Source: Listeria kieliensis (lineage in GTDB: Bacteria > Bacillota > Bacilli > Lactobacillales > Listeriaceae). Taken from it: a DNA stretch of 64,000 bases. The translations under genes and the position numbers were made by a program. The notes under the pieces were generated by a model. That model made no database searches. It saw only the letters and a list, made by a program, of their open reading frames with translations, and was not told the DNA's origin. This document shows positions 47,281 through 55,399 of the stretch, in pieces; position 1 is the first letter of the stretch; each line of letters begins with the position of its first letter. Where the stretch lies: the NCBI RefSeq assembly GCF_003369925.1, contig NZ_LARY01000003.1:62001-126000 (forward strand). The letters run 5' to 3'.

Positions 47281-49383
47281 TTATTTGATTTTTTCTTCTT
47301 TCGACCGAATCAAAATTGTCAAACTGAGAAGCGTCACAATGATCGTCGCTCCCATATCCGCCATGATTGCCATCCAAAGCGTCAGTAAGCCTGGCAGGGT
47401 CAAAAGAAGTGCCAAAATTTTCAGCCCTAATGCAAATGCAATGTTAAAGCCAATGATTTTACGAACTTTTTTGGCGATCCGGATGGTCATCGGGAGTTTC
47501 AGCAAGTGATCCTGCATCAAGACAACATCCGCCACTTCAATAGCACTATCGGTGCCTTTTCCCATGGCAATCCCGAGATCTGCTGTAGCAAGCGCAGGTG
47601 AATCATTGATGCCATCTCCGACCATCATCACTTTCCCAGTTTCGGATTGAATTTTCCGGATGCGATCCAGTTTTTCCTCGGGCAATAAGTCCGCATAATA
47701 TGTGTCCATCCCAATTTCCGATGCCACTTGCTCGGCTGTCTTCGCATGGTCCCCGGTCAGCATGATGGTATTTGTTACACCAATTTGATGCAAATCCGAA
47801 ATGAGTTCGCGGCTTTCTGGCCGAAGCGCATCGCGGATACCGAACATGCCGAGAATTTGCCATTCAGATGCTGCCACAACGACCGTGTAGCCAGCTTGCT
47901 TCAAGGTCCGCACATCCGAACGCGCCTTGTCACTCCAAGCCCCATCCGGAATCTGGCTTTCATTTCCCATAAAGTAGGCGTTGCCTTCTAAGCGTCCAGC
48001 AAGGCCTTTTCCGGCGATGGTTTCCATCGAGTCCATCTTGCCGATTTTCACACCGTCATTTTCCGCTTTTTGAATAATCGCTGAGGCAATCGGGTGAAGC
48101 GAATCGCTTTCCATCCGCGAGGCGATATCCATGAAGCGATCATCATACGCGATCAATTCCGCCACAACGGGTTTTCCGCTCGTAAGTGTTCCTGTTTTAT
48201 CAAAGGCAATTTGCTTAATTTTCCCGAGTTGTTCGAGGAAAACACCGCCTTTGATCAACACGCCATTTTTGGCACTGCGAGTGATCCCAGACACGATCGC
48301 AACCGGCGAAGAAAGAATGAGTGCGCACGGGCAGCCGATAATTAGAACTGCAAGCCCTTCATAAAGCCATTTTGAAAAGTCTGCTCCGAAAAGAAGGGGT
48401 GGAACAAACGCGATGAGCACGGCAAAAAGCATAATCGCTGGTGTATAGTAACGCGCAAATTTATCGATGAAAAGCTCAGTTGGCGTTTTCGTTTCTTGTG
48501 CTTCTTCAACCAAATGAAGAATTTTGGCAAGAGAAGAATCTTCATATAAAGCCGAAATCTCAGCTTTAATCGTTCCTTCATTGTTAATGGAACCGCCAAA
48601 TAACGCATCTCCAATTTGTTTTTCAACTGGCATGGATTCCCCGGTAATCGCTGCTTCGTTAAAGGAACTAGCGCCTTCAATGATTGTTGCATCTGAGGGC
48701 ACTTTTTCGCCTGCACGAATTAAGACCACATCTCGCAATTGCAATTTCGAAATCGGGATTTGGCTCACTTCGCCGTTTACGATGACATTAGCTGTTTTAG
48801 GTGCTACTTTTAAAAGTTCCGACATGGATTTTCTCGCTTGGCGCATTCCGAAACCTTCTAAGTATTCGTTTAAGCCAAACAAAATCGCAACAACGGTTCC
48901 TTCTTTGTAATCTCCAATGGCAAAAGCCCCAATCAAAGCAACTGTCATCAGTGTATCAATCGTAAATTTCAACCGGAAAAGGTTTTTAAGGCCCTTAAAG
49001 AAAGTTTGATAGCCACTAAGTCCCGCAGCTGCTAAGTAGATGGCAAAAGAAGCAATCCAAGGAATTTTATTTCCAAGAACAAGAGCCACAATGAACAGTA
49101 CGGTTGAAATGCCCAGTTGGATCAAAAGTTTCTTATCATTTCCATGCTCATGGCTATGATCATGCGCATCTTCTGAATGCTCCTCATTTGGTTTCACAAT
49201 CGCTACATTTTCTGTTTTTAGAATTTTTTCAACCGTGGCAAGTGGGATTCCATCTGGAAGAATCAATTTGGATGTGTTATAAAAAATTTTCGCTTCACTG
49301 CCATGGTTTAAATTCTGAATTTCTCGCTCCAGTTTTTCAGAACAGTGGGCACATGAAAGTCCTGTCAATCTGTACTCTGTCAT
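47281..49383 (-). CDS. cadA: heavy-metal P1B-type ATPase (CadA/ZntA-like)
   Basis: Exports Zn2+, Cd2+ and probably Co2+ at the cost of ATP. The 700-aa protein has an N-terminal HMA domain (GLSCAHCSEKLEREI, Cys-x-x-Cys), a His/Asp linker (EDAHDHSHEHGNDKK) that may bind metal, eight membrane segments, CPC in IIGCPCALILSSPVAI (the P1B-2 mark), phosphorylation site FDKTGTLTSGK, the HP of SLHPIASA, and GDGINDSPALATADLG. It lies 35 bases after a CzrA-type ArsR gene, its likely repressor, in the same unit. The metal is inferred from the CPC motif and the sensor type. Confidence 0.95.
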   Translation of the reverse strand: MTEYRLTGLSCAHCSEKLEREIQNLNHGSEAKIFYNTSKLILPDGIPLATVEKILKTENVAIVKPNEEHSEDAHDHSHEHGNDKKLLIQLGISTVLFIVALVLGNKIPWIASFAIYLAAAGLSGYQTFFKGLKNLFRLKFTIDTLMTVALIGAFAIGDYKEGTVVAILFGLNEYLEGFGMRQARKSMSELLKVAPKTANVIVNGEVSQIPISKLQLRDVVLIRAGEKVPSDATIIEGASSFNEAAITGESMPVEKQIGDALFGGSINNEGTIKAEISALYEDSSLAKILHLVEEAQETKTPTELFIDKFARYYTPAIMLFAVLIAFVPPLLFGADFSKWLYEGLAVLIIGCPCALILSSPVAIVSGITRSAKNGVLIKGGVFLEQLGKIKQIAFDKTGTLTSGKPVVAELIAYDDRFMDIASRMESDSLHPIASAIIQKAENDGVKIGKMDSMETIAGKGLAGRLEGNAYFMGNESQIPDGAWSDKARSDVRTLKQAGYTVVVAASEWQILGMFGIRDALRPESRELISDLHQIGVTNTIMLTGDHAKTAEQVASEIGMDTYYADLLPEEKLDRIRKIQSETGKVMMVGDGINDSPALATADLGIAMGKGTDSAIEVADVVLMQDHLLKLPMTIRIAKKVRKIIGFNIAFALGLKILALLLTLPGLLTLWMAIMADMGATIIVTLLSLTILIRSKEEKIK

Positions 49384-49418
49384 CGTAATCCTCTCCTAGC
49401 TTGGCTGCCTCGCTTACC

Positions 49419-49721
49419 TTACCTATGCTCAACATGATGAATCGCTTGCTTAAGGAGTTCAAGCACATGGTGATCATCTTGTGAATAATAAATCGTCGTT
49501 CCCTCTCGCCGTGATTTCACCAGTCGTAAGTTCTTTAAAAAACGCAACTGATGAGAAACCGTCGTTTGATTAAAAGAAAGGGTGCGCGCGATTTCATTCA
49601 CGGAATACTCTCGTTCTTGCAAGAGATTCAAAATTTGGACACGTGTTGGATCTGAAAGCGCCTTAAAAATTTGTGTAACATCTAGCAACGTTTCTTCGTC
49701 AAGTTTTGAATGATTTTCCAT
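49419..49721 (-). CDS. ArsR/SmtB metal sensor, CzrA type
   Basis: A 100-aa winged helix repressor: [17 protein letters not shown], then [20 protein letters not shown] as recognition helix and wing [10 protein letters not shown]. It has no cysteine, so it is not CadC or ArsR of the thiol type. The C-terminal helix reads [19 protein letters not shown], giving Asp83-His85-His96-His99, exactly the spacing of the CzrA zinc/cobalt alpha-5 site (D84, H86, H97, H100). It would therefore release DNA when zinc or cobalt is high, turning on the ATPase. AT-rich palindromes lie directly upstream. Confidence 0.93.
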   Translation of the reverse strand: MENHSKLDEETLLDVTQIFKALSDPTRVQILNLLQEREYSVNEIARTLSFNQTTVSHQLRFLKNLRLVKSRREGTTIYYSQDDHHVLELLKQAIHHVEHR

Positions 49722-49741
49722 AACCGTTCACACTCCATTAT

Positions 49742-49765
49742 TATATGTTCATATAATCATATGAT
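49742..49765 (-). promoter_or_regulatory. putative operator of the ArsR-ATPase unit
   Basis: TATATG-TT-CATATA (49742-49755) followed directly by ATCATATGAT (49756-49765): two palindromes resembling ArsR/SmtB sites built on ATATGAAC-type half sites, 21 bases before the sensor's ATG. Confidence 0.55.
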
Positions 49766-49805
49766 AGCGTGTCTATACGGCTTTTGGCAACTTTAGTGAA
49801 TTAGG

Positions 49806-49851
49806 TTTTTATATTATTATATGTTAATATACACATATAATAATATAAAAA
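49806..49851. repeat. 19-bp perfect inverted repeat upstream of the metal sensor
   Basis: A 19-bp arm (49806-49824) pairs perfectly with 49833-49851 around 8 bases, built on TTATATGT and ACATATAA. It shares the TATATGT core with the site at 49742, so it may be a second sensor operator rather than a terminator, which phoU already has at 49938-50005. Confidence 0.6.
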
Positions 49852-49937
49852 GTCAAAAAAAGCAAGTAAAACCCTATATTTTTATGACCTTCTTCCTTCG
49901 CATAATGTCAGCTTTCACCCATAAAACTGCACATCCC

Positions 49938-50005
49938 AATAAAAAAACCTTCCGGCAACAAGACCCTCAAATTTCGATATTTAGAAATAAGCCGCCGAAA
50001 GGTTA
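49938..50005 (-). terminator. terminator of the pst-phoU operon
   Basis: AACCTTtCGGC pairs with GCCGgAAGGTT and is followed by seven T on the minus strand, six bases after the phoU stop. Confidence 0.8.
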
Positions 50006-50010
50006 TTGGA

Positions 50011-50670
50011 TTAATTATTAAGTTCTTCAATCTCCCCACTATCCAGATAGACGATCCATTCTGAAATATTCGTGATATAGTCACCAATTCGTTCTAAATT
50101 TTGAGCAACCAGCAACAAATGTGAAATTTCCTCTACGTGATCGGGATTTTCCTGCATCTGTTCAATACATTTGCGCGACACGACTCGATGCAACTTATCA
50201 ACTTCATTGTCACGTGCGGCAATTTCGCGCGCAGCCACTGCATCTCCCGCTAAATAAGCATTTAGCACATCATGCAACATGGACTTCACAATTTCTCCCA
50301 TTTCAGGAATCTCAGAGATCGGCTTTAGCACTTTGCTGTCCCCTAAGCGAATCGTCGCTTTCGCAATGCTAACTGCATGGTCCCCCATTCGTTCCAAATC
50401 AGAGCTTGCTTTTAAAACTGTTACAATTTTTCGTAAATCCGTTCCGACCGGTTGCTGCAACGCAATCAGCTCAAAAGAACCTTGTTCAAGTGATAATTCC
50501 ATATTATTAATGGCTTTATCTTCCGCTATCACTTGATCCGCAAGCTTGCTATCCCGCTCTGAAAGAGACTTCATGGCTTTAAAAATCGCTTCATTTACAA
50601 GCATCCCCATTTCTAATAAATGTTGATGCAAATCGTTTAATTGCTCCGTAAATAACTTTCTCACTACCAT
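50011..50670 (-). CDS. phoU: phosphate transport regulator PhoU
   Basis: Two-repeat helical protein that links the Pst transporter to PhoR signalling and limits phosphate uptake. The 219-aa sequence has two PhoU repeats with E/DxxxD metal-cluster motifs (KLADQVIAEDKAINNMELSL; AAREIAARDNEVDKLHRVV) and DLERMGDHAVSIAKA and NLERIGDYITNI. The ATG is preceded by GAGTG. It is last in the pst operon, 14 bases after pstB. Confidence 0.97.
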   Translation of the reverse strand: MVVRKLFTEQLNDLHQHLLEMGMLVNEAIFKAMKSLSERDSKLADQVIAEDKAINNMELSLEQGSFELIALQQPVGTDLRKIVTVLKASSDLERMGDHAVSIAKATIRLGDSKVLKPISEIPEMGEIVKSMLHDVLNAYLAGDAVAAREIAARDNEVDKLHRVVSRKCIEQMQENPDHVEEISHLLLVAQNLERIGDYITNISEWIVYLDSGEIEELNN

Positions 50671-50684
50671 AGTGTTTTCACTCC

Positions 50685-51461
50685 TTATCCAAATCGACCA
50701 GAAATATAGTCTTCTGTTTTTTGTTTTGTAGGGTTCGTAAAAATGGTGTTGGTGTCCGCAAACTCAATAATCTCGCCATTTAAGAAAAACGCCGTTTCAT
50801 CGGAAATCCGAGAGGCTTGTTGCATGTTGTGGGTTACGATGACGATCGTATAGTCTTTTTTCAATTCCAAAATCAAATCTTCCACCTTGGCTGTTGAAAT
50901 GGGATCAAGCGCCGAGGTTGGTTCGTCCATCAAAATGACTTCGGGTTTTACGGCAAGAACTCGCGCAATGCAGAGGCGCTGCTGCTGCCCGCCCGACATT
51001 CCTGTTGCGGGTTTGTCGAGCCTGTCGCTGACTTCATCCCAAAGGGCAGCTTGGCGGAGACTCCGCTCCACAATCGCATCCAGTTCTTTTCGGTTTGTCA
51101 CGCCATGCATCCGCGGTCCGTAAGCCACATTGTCATAAATCGAAAACGGGAAAGGATTCGGCTGCTGAAAGACCATCCCGACGCGCTTTCGAAGTCCCAC
51201 AAGATCCACCTTTGCTTGATTAATTTCTTCATTTGAAATTTGGATGCTACCAGTCGTTTTCACGTTAGGAATCAAGTCATTCATCCGATTGAGCGTCCGC
51301 AAAAATGTGGATTTCCCACATCCAGAAGGGCCGATTAATGCGGTGACTTGGTTTTCTTTAATTGAAAGCGAAACTTTTTTGAGAGCTTGTTTGGCTCCAT
51401 AAAATAAATCAACATCCGTTGTTTCAATCATAAATTTGGTTTTTTCGGTCGTCATTTCCAT
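50685..51461 (-). CDS. pstB: phosphate ABC transporter ATP-binding protein, copy 1
   Basis: ABC ATPase of the high-affinity phosphate importer. The 258-aa protein has Walker [22 protein letters not shown], signature [16 protein letters not shown], Walker [16 protein letters not shown] and [17 protein letters not shown]. The ATG has AAAGGAG. It follows a closely related pstB by 15 bases. Two tandem pstB genes are also found in B. subtilis and Listeria. Confidence 0.97.
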   Translation of the reverse strand: MEMTTEKTKFMIETTDVDLFYGAKQALKKVSLSIKENQVTALIGPSGCGKSTFLRTLNRMNDLIPNVKTTGSIQISNEEINQAKVDLVGLRKRVGMVFQQPNPFPFSIYDNVAYGPRMHGVTNRKELDAIVERSLRQAALWDEVSDRLDKPATGMSGGQQQRLCIARVLAVKPEVILMDEPTSALDPISTAKVEDLILELKKDYTIVIVTHNMQQASRISDETAFFLNGEIIEFADTNTIFTNPTKQKTEDYISGRFG

Positions 51462-51476
51462 CTTAAAATCGCTCCT

Positions 51477-52325
51477 TTAACCAAAGTTTCCAGAAATATA
51501 ATCTTCCGTCCGCTTTTCTGATGGGTTCGTGAAAAGTTCCGTTGTTTCTTTGAATTCTACAACTTCGCCGAGATAGAAAAAGGCTGTGAAGTCCGATACA
51601 CGTGCGGCTTGTTGCATGTTATGCGTCACAATGACAATCGTATATTTCTCTTTTAGTTCGTTAATCAAATCTTCAATTTTGCTAGTCGAAATCGGATCGA
51701 GTGCCGATGCTGGTTCGTCGAGGAGCAAAACTTTAGGCTGCATCGCAATTGCCCTTGCAATACAAAGCCGTTGCTGTTGGCCGCCAGAAAGCGAAAGCGC
51801 GCTTTTATTCAAATCGTCTTTCACTTCATCCCAAAGTGCGGCCCCGCGCAAGCTTTTTTCCACGCGTTCCATCAATTCTTTTTTACTACGCATCCCGTGA
51901 CGCTTCAGCCCAAATGCAATATTTTCATAGATGGACTTCGAAAATGGATTCGGTTTCTGAAAAACCATCCCGATTTCTTGTCGAATTCGGTAAAGATCAA
52001 TTTCTTTCCGGTTAATATTGATATCGTCATAGAAAATTTTTCCTTCCATCCGGCAGCCATCAATTTCTTCATTCATACGGTTAAGCGCCCGCAAATAAGT
52101 GGATTTGCCGCATCCGGATGGACCGATTAGCGCGGTAACTTGATTTTCAGGGAAAGCTAAATTCACGCCTTTGATCGCATGATTGTCGCCATAGTATACG
52201 TGGAGGTCTTCTGTCGCCATCGCATGGCGGCTTGCCGCTAAGCTAGATCCATTCGCCAAAGCTTCAGTTCTTGTTTCTTGCTTATCCAGCATCTCTGCAC
52301 TGGTTTGATTTTTCGTTAACAGCAT
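51477..52325 (-). CDS. pstB: phosphate ABC transporter ATP-binding protein, copy 2
   Basis: Second PstB ATPase, 282 aa, with a 30-residue N-terminal extension absent from copy 1. Walker [22 protein letters not shown], the signature [16 protein letters not shown], Walker [16 protein letters not shown] and [17 protein letters not shown] are all intact. The start is the ATG at 52325, 8 bases after AAAGGAG; a TTG two codons earlier is possible. It comes directly after pstA. Confidence 0.97.
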   Translation of the reverse strand: MLLTKNQTSAEMLDKQETRTEALANGSSLAASRHAMATEDLHVYYGDNHAIKGVNLAFPENQVTALIGPSGCGKSTYLRALNRMNEEIDGCRMEGKIFYDDININRKEIDLYRIRQEIGMVFQKPNPFSKSIYENIAFGLKRHGMRSKKELMERVEKSLRGAALWDEVKDDLNKSALSLSGGQQQRLCIARAIAMQPKVLLLDEPASALDPISTSKIEDLINELKEKYTIVIVTHNMQQAARVSDFTAFFYLGEVVEFKETTELFTNPSEKRTEDYISGNFG

Positions 52326-52342
52326 CTTCAAAACTCCTTTGT

Positions 52343-53230
52343 TTAAGACGAAGACGTCATTTTTTTGAATACTAGTTTGCCAAGTAAGCGAGCCAAAATA
52401 TTGAACAGAAGCACCGATAGAATCAAAACGGCCGAGGCTCCATCTGAAACCGCGCGTGCATCTGGCATAATTCCTTCACCGTTGATTTTCCAAATGTGCA
52501 CGGCAAGCGTTTCTGCTGGGCGGAAAATGTTGAGCGGCGAGGTGACATCAGCCGGGTTCCAGTTTGTGAAGTCCAAAATCGGCGTGCTTTGTCCTGCTGT
52601 GAAAATAAGTGCTGCGGCTTCACCAAATACACGTCCTGCCGCAAGGATGATGCCGGTTATGATCGCCGGAAGAGCGGCTGGGACAAGAACCCGCGTGATC
52701 GTTTCCCATCTAGAAATCCCAAGCGCAAGACCTGCTTCACGTTGTGTATTTGGGATCGCTCGAAGCGCATCCTCAACGACACGAATCAAAAGCGGTAAGT
52801 TGAAAATCGTGAGGGTGAGCGCACCGGATAATACCGAGAAGCTCCAGCCCATTTGGATAACGAAAACGAGGAATCCGAAAAGTCCTACTACGATGGATGG
52901 CAATGAACTTAAAACTTCGATGGTCGTTCGGATTAAGTCGGTCAGCCAATTTTTCCGGGCATATTCAGCCATGTAAATCCCTGCGCCGAGGGCAAGTGGA
53001 ATCGAAATGAGCATTGTTATGATCAACATGTAAAAGGAATTCCAGATTTCAGGTCCGATCCCACCACCCGCTTTAAATGCTTGCGGAGGATTTGTCAAGA
53101 AATCGAGGCTAAGTTTCGGCACGCCTTTCACAAGAATATAACCAAGTAAACTTGCGAGTATCAGGGTAATCAGGACGGCTATGAAGTAAAAAACGCCGGT
53201 TGCAATCTTGTCTTTGGTTTTTACATTCAT
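52343..53230 (-). CDS. pstA: phosphate ABC transporter permease PstA
   Basis: Inner-membrane subunit with six helices, 295 aa. The binding-protein-dependent transport motif is [28 protein letters not shown] overlaps the pstC stop by 4 bases with AGGAGG upstream, so the two permeases are translationally coupled and form the heterodimeric channel. Confidence 0.97.
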   Translation of the reverse strand: MNVKTKDKIATGVFYFIAVLITLILASLLGYILVKGVPKLSLDFLTNPPQAFKAGGGIGPEIWNSFYMLIITMLISIPLALGAGIYMAEYARKNWLTDLIRTTIEVLSSLPSIVVGLFGFLVFVIQMGWSFSVLSGALTLTIFNLPLLIRVVEDALRAIPNTQREAGLALGISRWETITRVLVPAALPAIITGIILAAGRVFGEAAALIFTAGQSTPILDFTNWNPADVTSPLNIFRPAETLAVHIWKINGEGIMPDARAVSDGASAVLILSVLLFNILARLLGKLVFKKMTSSS

Positions 53231-54150
53231 TTTGCTTTCCTCCTACGGCCGATGAATCGGATAATAATGATGAAAAAGAGTGACATCGCGAGCAGAACCA
53301 TCGCAAGCGACCAAAGAATATTGTTATCGAGCGTTCCCATGACGGTATTCCCCATACCCATCGTCAAAATACTGGTCAAAGTCGAAGCTGGTTCAAAAAG
53401 TGAAGTTGGAATCACAGCTGAGTTCCCGATCACCATCTGAACAGCCAGTGCTTCACCAAATGCGCGAGCCATCCCGAATACAACGGCTGTCAAAATGCCC
53501 GCACGTGAGGAACGAAGCACGACACGCCAAATCGTTTGCCATCTTGTTGCTCCAAGCGCAAGTGAAGCTTCCCGGTAATGACGAGGCACGGCTTTGATTG
53601 CATCTACGGAAAGTGATGTGACCGTGGGTAAAATCATGACGGTTAACACAACTGTGGCAGCAGCAATCCCGAAGCCACTTCCCGCAATGTGCTCTCGAAT
53701 AAATGGCACAATAACACTTAAGCCAATAAATCCATAAACGACTGATGGAATCCCAACAAGCAGCTCAATAACTGGTTGCAATACTTTTTTCCCGAAACGC
53801 GGCGAAATTTCAACCATAAAAATTGCTGCTCCAATTGCAAGCGGAGCCGAGATACAAGCCGCTAGCAAAGTTACCGCAAATGAACCGATGATCATCGGAA
53901 GTGCGCCGACTAGGGCATTGCCAGCTGCATCTGTTTTCGTTGGATTCCAATCCTTCCCAGAGATGAAATCCCAAAATGATACTTTATTAATAAAAAAGGT
54001 GGATAATCCTTTTGAAATGACAAAATAAAGGATGGAAACTGCCGCGATGACCATCACAGCAATACAGATAAAGGTAATAATTTTCCCTCTTGATTCAAGA
54101 CGTGCTTTTTTGGATACGCGTGTCAGTTTTTCTTCATTCATGATTTCCAA
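53227..54150 (-). CDS. pstC: phosphate ABC transporter permease PstC
   Basis: Six-helix permease, 307 aa, with the EAA-type motif AIKAVPRHYREASLALGATRWQTI. The start is taken as the TTG at 54150, 9 bases after GGAAGGAG; an ATG three codons in is an alternative. It follows pstS after 94 bases that contain a stem-loop, and overlaps pstA by 4 bases. Confidence 0.96.
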   Translation of the reverse strand: MEIMNEEKLTRVSKKARLESRGKIITFICIAVMVIAAVSILYFVISKGLSTFFINKVSFWDFISGKDWNPTKTDAAGNALVGALPMIIGSFAVTLLAACISAPLAIGAAIFMVEISPRFGKKVLQPVIELLVGIPSVVYGFIGLSVIVPFIREHIAGSGFGIAAATVVLTVMILPTVTSLSVDAIKAVPRHYREASLALGATRWQTIWRVVLRSSRAGILTAVVFGMARAFGEALAVQMVIGNSAVIPTSLFEPASTLTSILTMGMGNTVMGTLDNNILWSLAMVLLAMSLFFIIIIRFIGRRRKAK

Positions 54151-54185
54151 AACGTAAAACTCCTTCCGTTCCCTAACATGCGGGC

Positions 54186-54215
54186 AAGTCTATCCTAGTC
54201 ATGAAGGATAGACTT
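54186..54215 (-). terminator. stem-loop between pstS and pstC
   Basis: An 11-bp perfect stem (AAGTCTATCCT) with an 8-base loop and no T run. It probably protects or partly terminates the pstS message so that the binding protein exceeds the permeases. Confidence 0.6.
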
Positions 54216-54244
54216 CCCATTTTCACTATTTTTCGCATTTTGCT

Positions 54245-55138
54245 TTATAACTCGGTGATTTTCCCGTCTGCATCGCGTTCCACTTTCATTTCTTTAATTG
54301 ACTGATAGCCAAGTTGTGGAACAATATCCTTTTGGACAGCGTCACTAACCATGTAATCAAGGAATGTTTTCGTAAGTCCTTTTGGTTTTCCGTTCGTATA
54401 CATGTGCTCATAAGACCAAATTTTCCATTCGTTCGTTGCGACGTTTTTCTCATCTGGTTTTACGCCATCTACAGATAAACCAACTACAGATTTATTAATG
54501 TAAGAAAATGCTAGATAACTGATCGCTCCAGGAGTTTCGCTCACAATTTTACGAACCGTTCCAGAAGAGTCTTGCTCTTGTGCTTTAATTGGTGTTTCAC
54601 CTTTTAGCGCCCACTGTTCGAACGTGGCACGCGTTCCACTTCCTTCAGCTCGGTTAATGACAGTTACTTTCTCATCTTTACCGCCGACATCTTTCCAGTT
54701 TGTTACTTTCCCTGTGAAAATGTCGATCAACTGTTGTTGCGTTAAATTATCAACGCCGACATCTTTGTTCGCGACTGGAGCCATGCCTACAACGGCCACT
54801 TTATGATCGACCAGTTTCGAAGCATCGACACCATCTTTTTCCTCCGCAAACACATCAGAATTTCCGATTTCAACTGCGCCTTGTTGAACTTGCGTTAACC
54901 CCGTTCCGGATCCACCACCTTGCACATTGATTTGCGCTTTAGGATTTTCCGACTGAAATTGTTTTCCAGCAGCTTCCACAAGAGGTTGTAACGCCGTTGA
55001 ACCAACGGCTGTAAGTGAACCAGACGTTTCCTTAGAATCACCGCCTGAGCTATTTGAAGAACTTCCGCCCCCACAAGCCGCAAGAACAAGCATTAAAGCT
55101 GATAAAATTGTTGCTATACCCAAAACCTTTTTTTTCAT
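54245..55138 (-). CDS. pstS: phosphate-binding lipoprotein PstS
   Basis: Extracellular phosphate receptor of the Pst importer. The 297-aa protein has a lipoprotein signal (SALMLVLAAC, Cys at 22) and a Gly/Ser linker. Phosphate-contact motifs are VGSTALQPLVEAAGKQF, GGGSGTGLTQVQQGAVEIGNSDV and NRAEGSGTRATFEQW. The ATG has GGTGGG. It is first in the operon, directly after the Pho box promoter, so it should be strongly induced at low phosphate. Confidence 0.97.
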   Translation of the reverse strand: MKKKVLGIATILSALMLVLAACGGGSSSNSSGGDSKETSGSLTAVGSTALQPLVEAAGKQFQSENPKAQINVQGGGSGTGLTQVQQGAVEIGNSDVFAEEKDGVDASKLVDHKVAVVGMAPVANKDVGVDNLTQQQLIDIFTGKVTNWKDVGGKDEKVTVINRAEGSGTRATFEQWALKGETPIKAQEQDSSGTVRKIVSETPGAISYLAFSYINKSVVGLSVDGVKPDEKNVATNEWKIWSYEHMYTNGKPKGLTKTFLDYMVSDAVQKDIVPQLGYQSIKEMKVERDADGKITEL

Positions 55139-55185
55139 TTTTATTACCCACCTTATTTGATAAATTGGTTATCCTTACAATACCT

Positions 55186-55239
55186 ACTATAACCAGAAAG
55201 CGTTAAGCCGTTATTTAGCTAATGTTAAGATCGTGTAAA
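55186..55239 (-). promoter_or_regulatory. Pho box and promoter of the pst operon
   Basis: On the minus strand TTTACA-N5-TTAACA-N5-TAAATA-N5-TTAACG gives four direct repeats with exactly 11-bp spacing (55234, 55223, 55212, 55201), the PhoP recognition pattern of Bacillus. A -10 TATAGT (55186-55191) lies 9 bases downstream and no separate -35 is needed. Confidence 0.85.
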
Positions 55240-55287
55240 TCTTTAAATTTCGTAAAAAAGATGACAAGAAAATGAATTTTTGGGCTA

Positions 55288-55327
55288 GAAAAACACGCCT
55301 AGGCGAAAATTTCACCTAGGCGTGTTA
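55288..55327 (-). terminator. terminator of phoPR
   Basis: AACACGCCTAGG..GAAA pairs with TTTC..CCTAGGCGTGTT with a T run on the minus strand, 73 bases after the phoR stop. Between 55139 and 55399 I see only this and the Pho box. Confidence 0.88.
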
Positions 55328-55399
55328 AGGTTGGCTTGCTATAATTTAGGATTGTTACAAAACTTCGTTTTTCAAGTATATCTTTGGATGAAAGACAAA

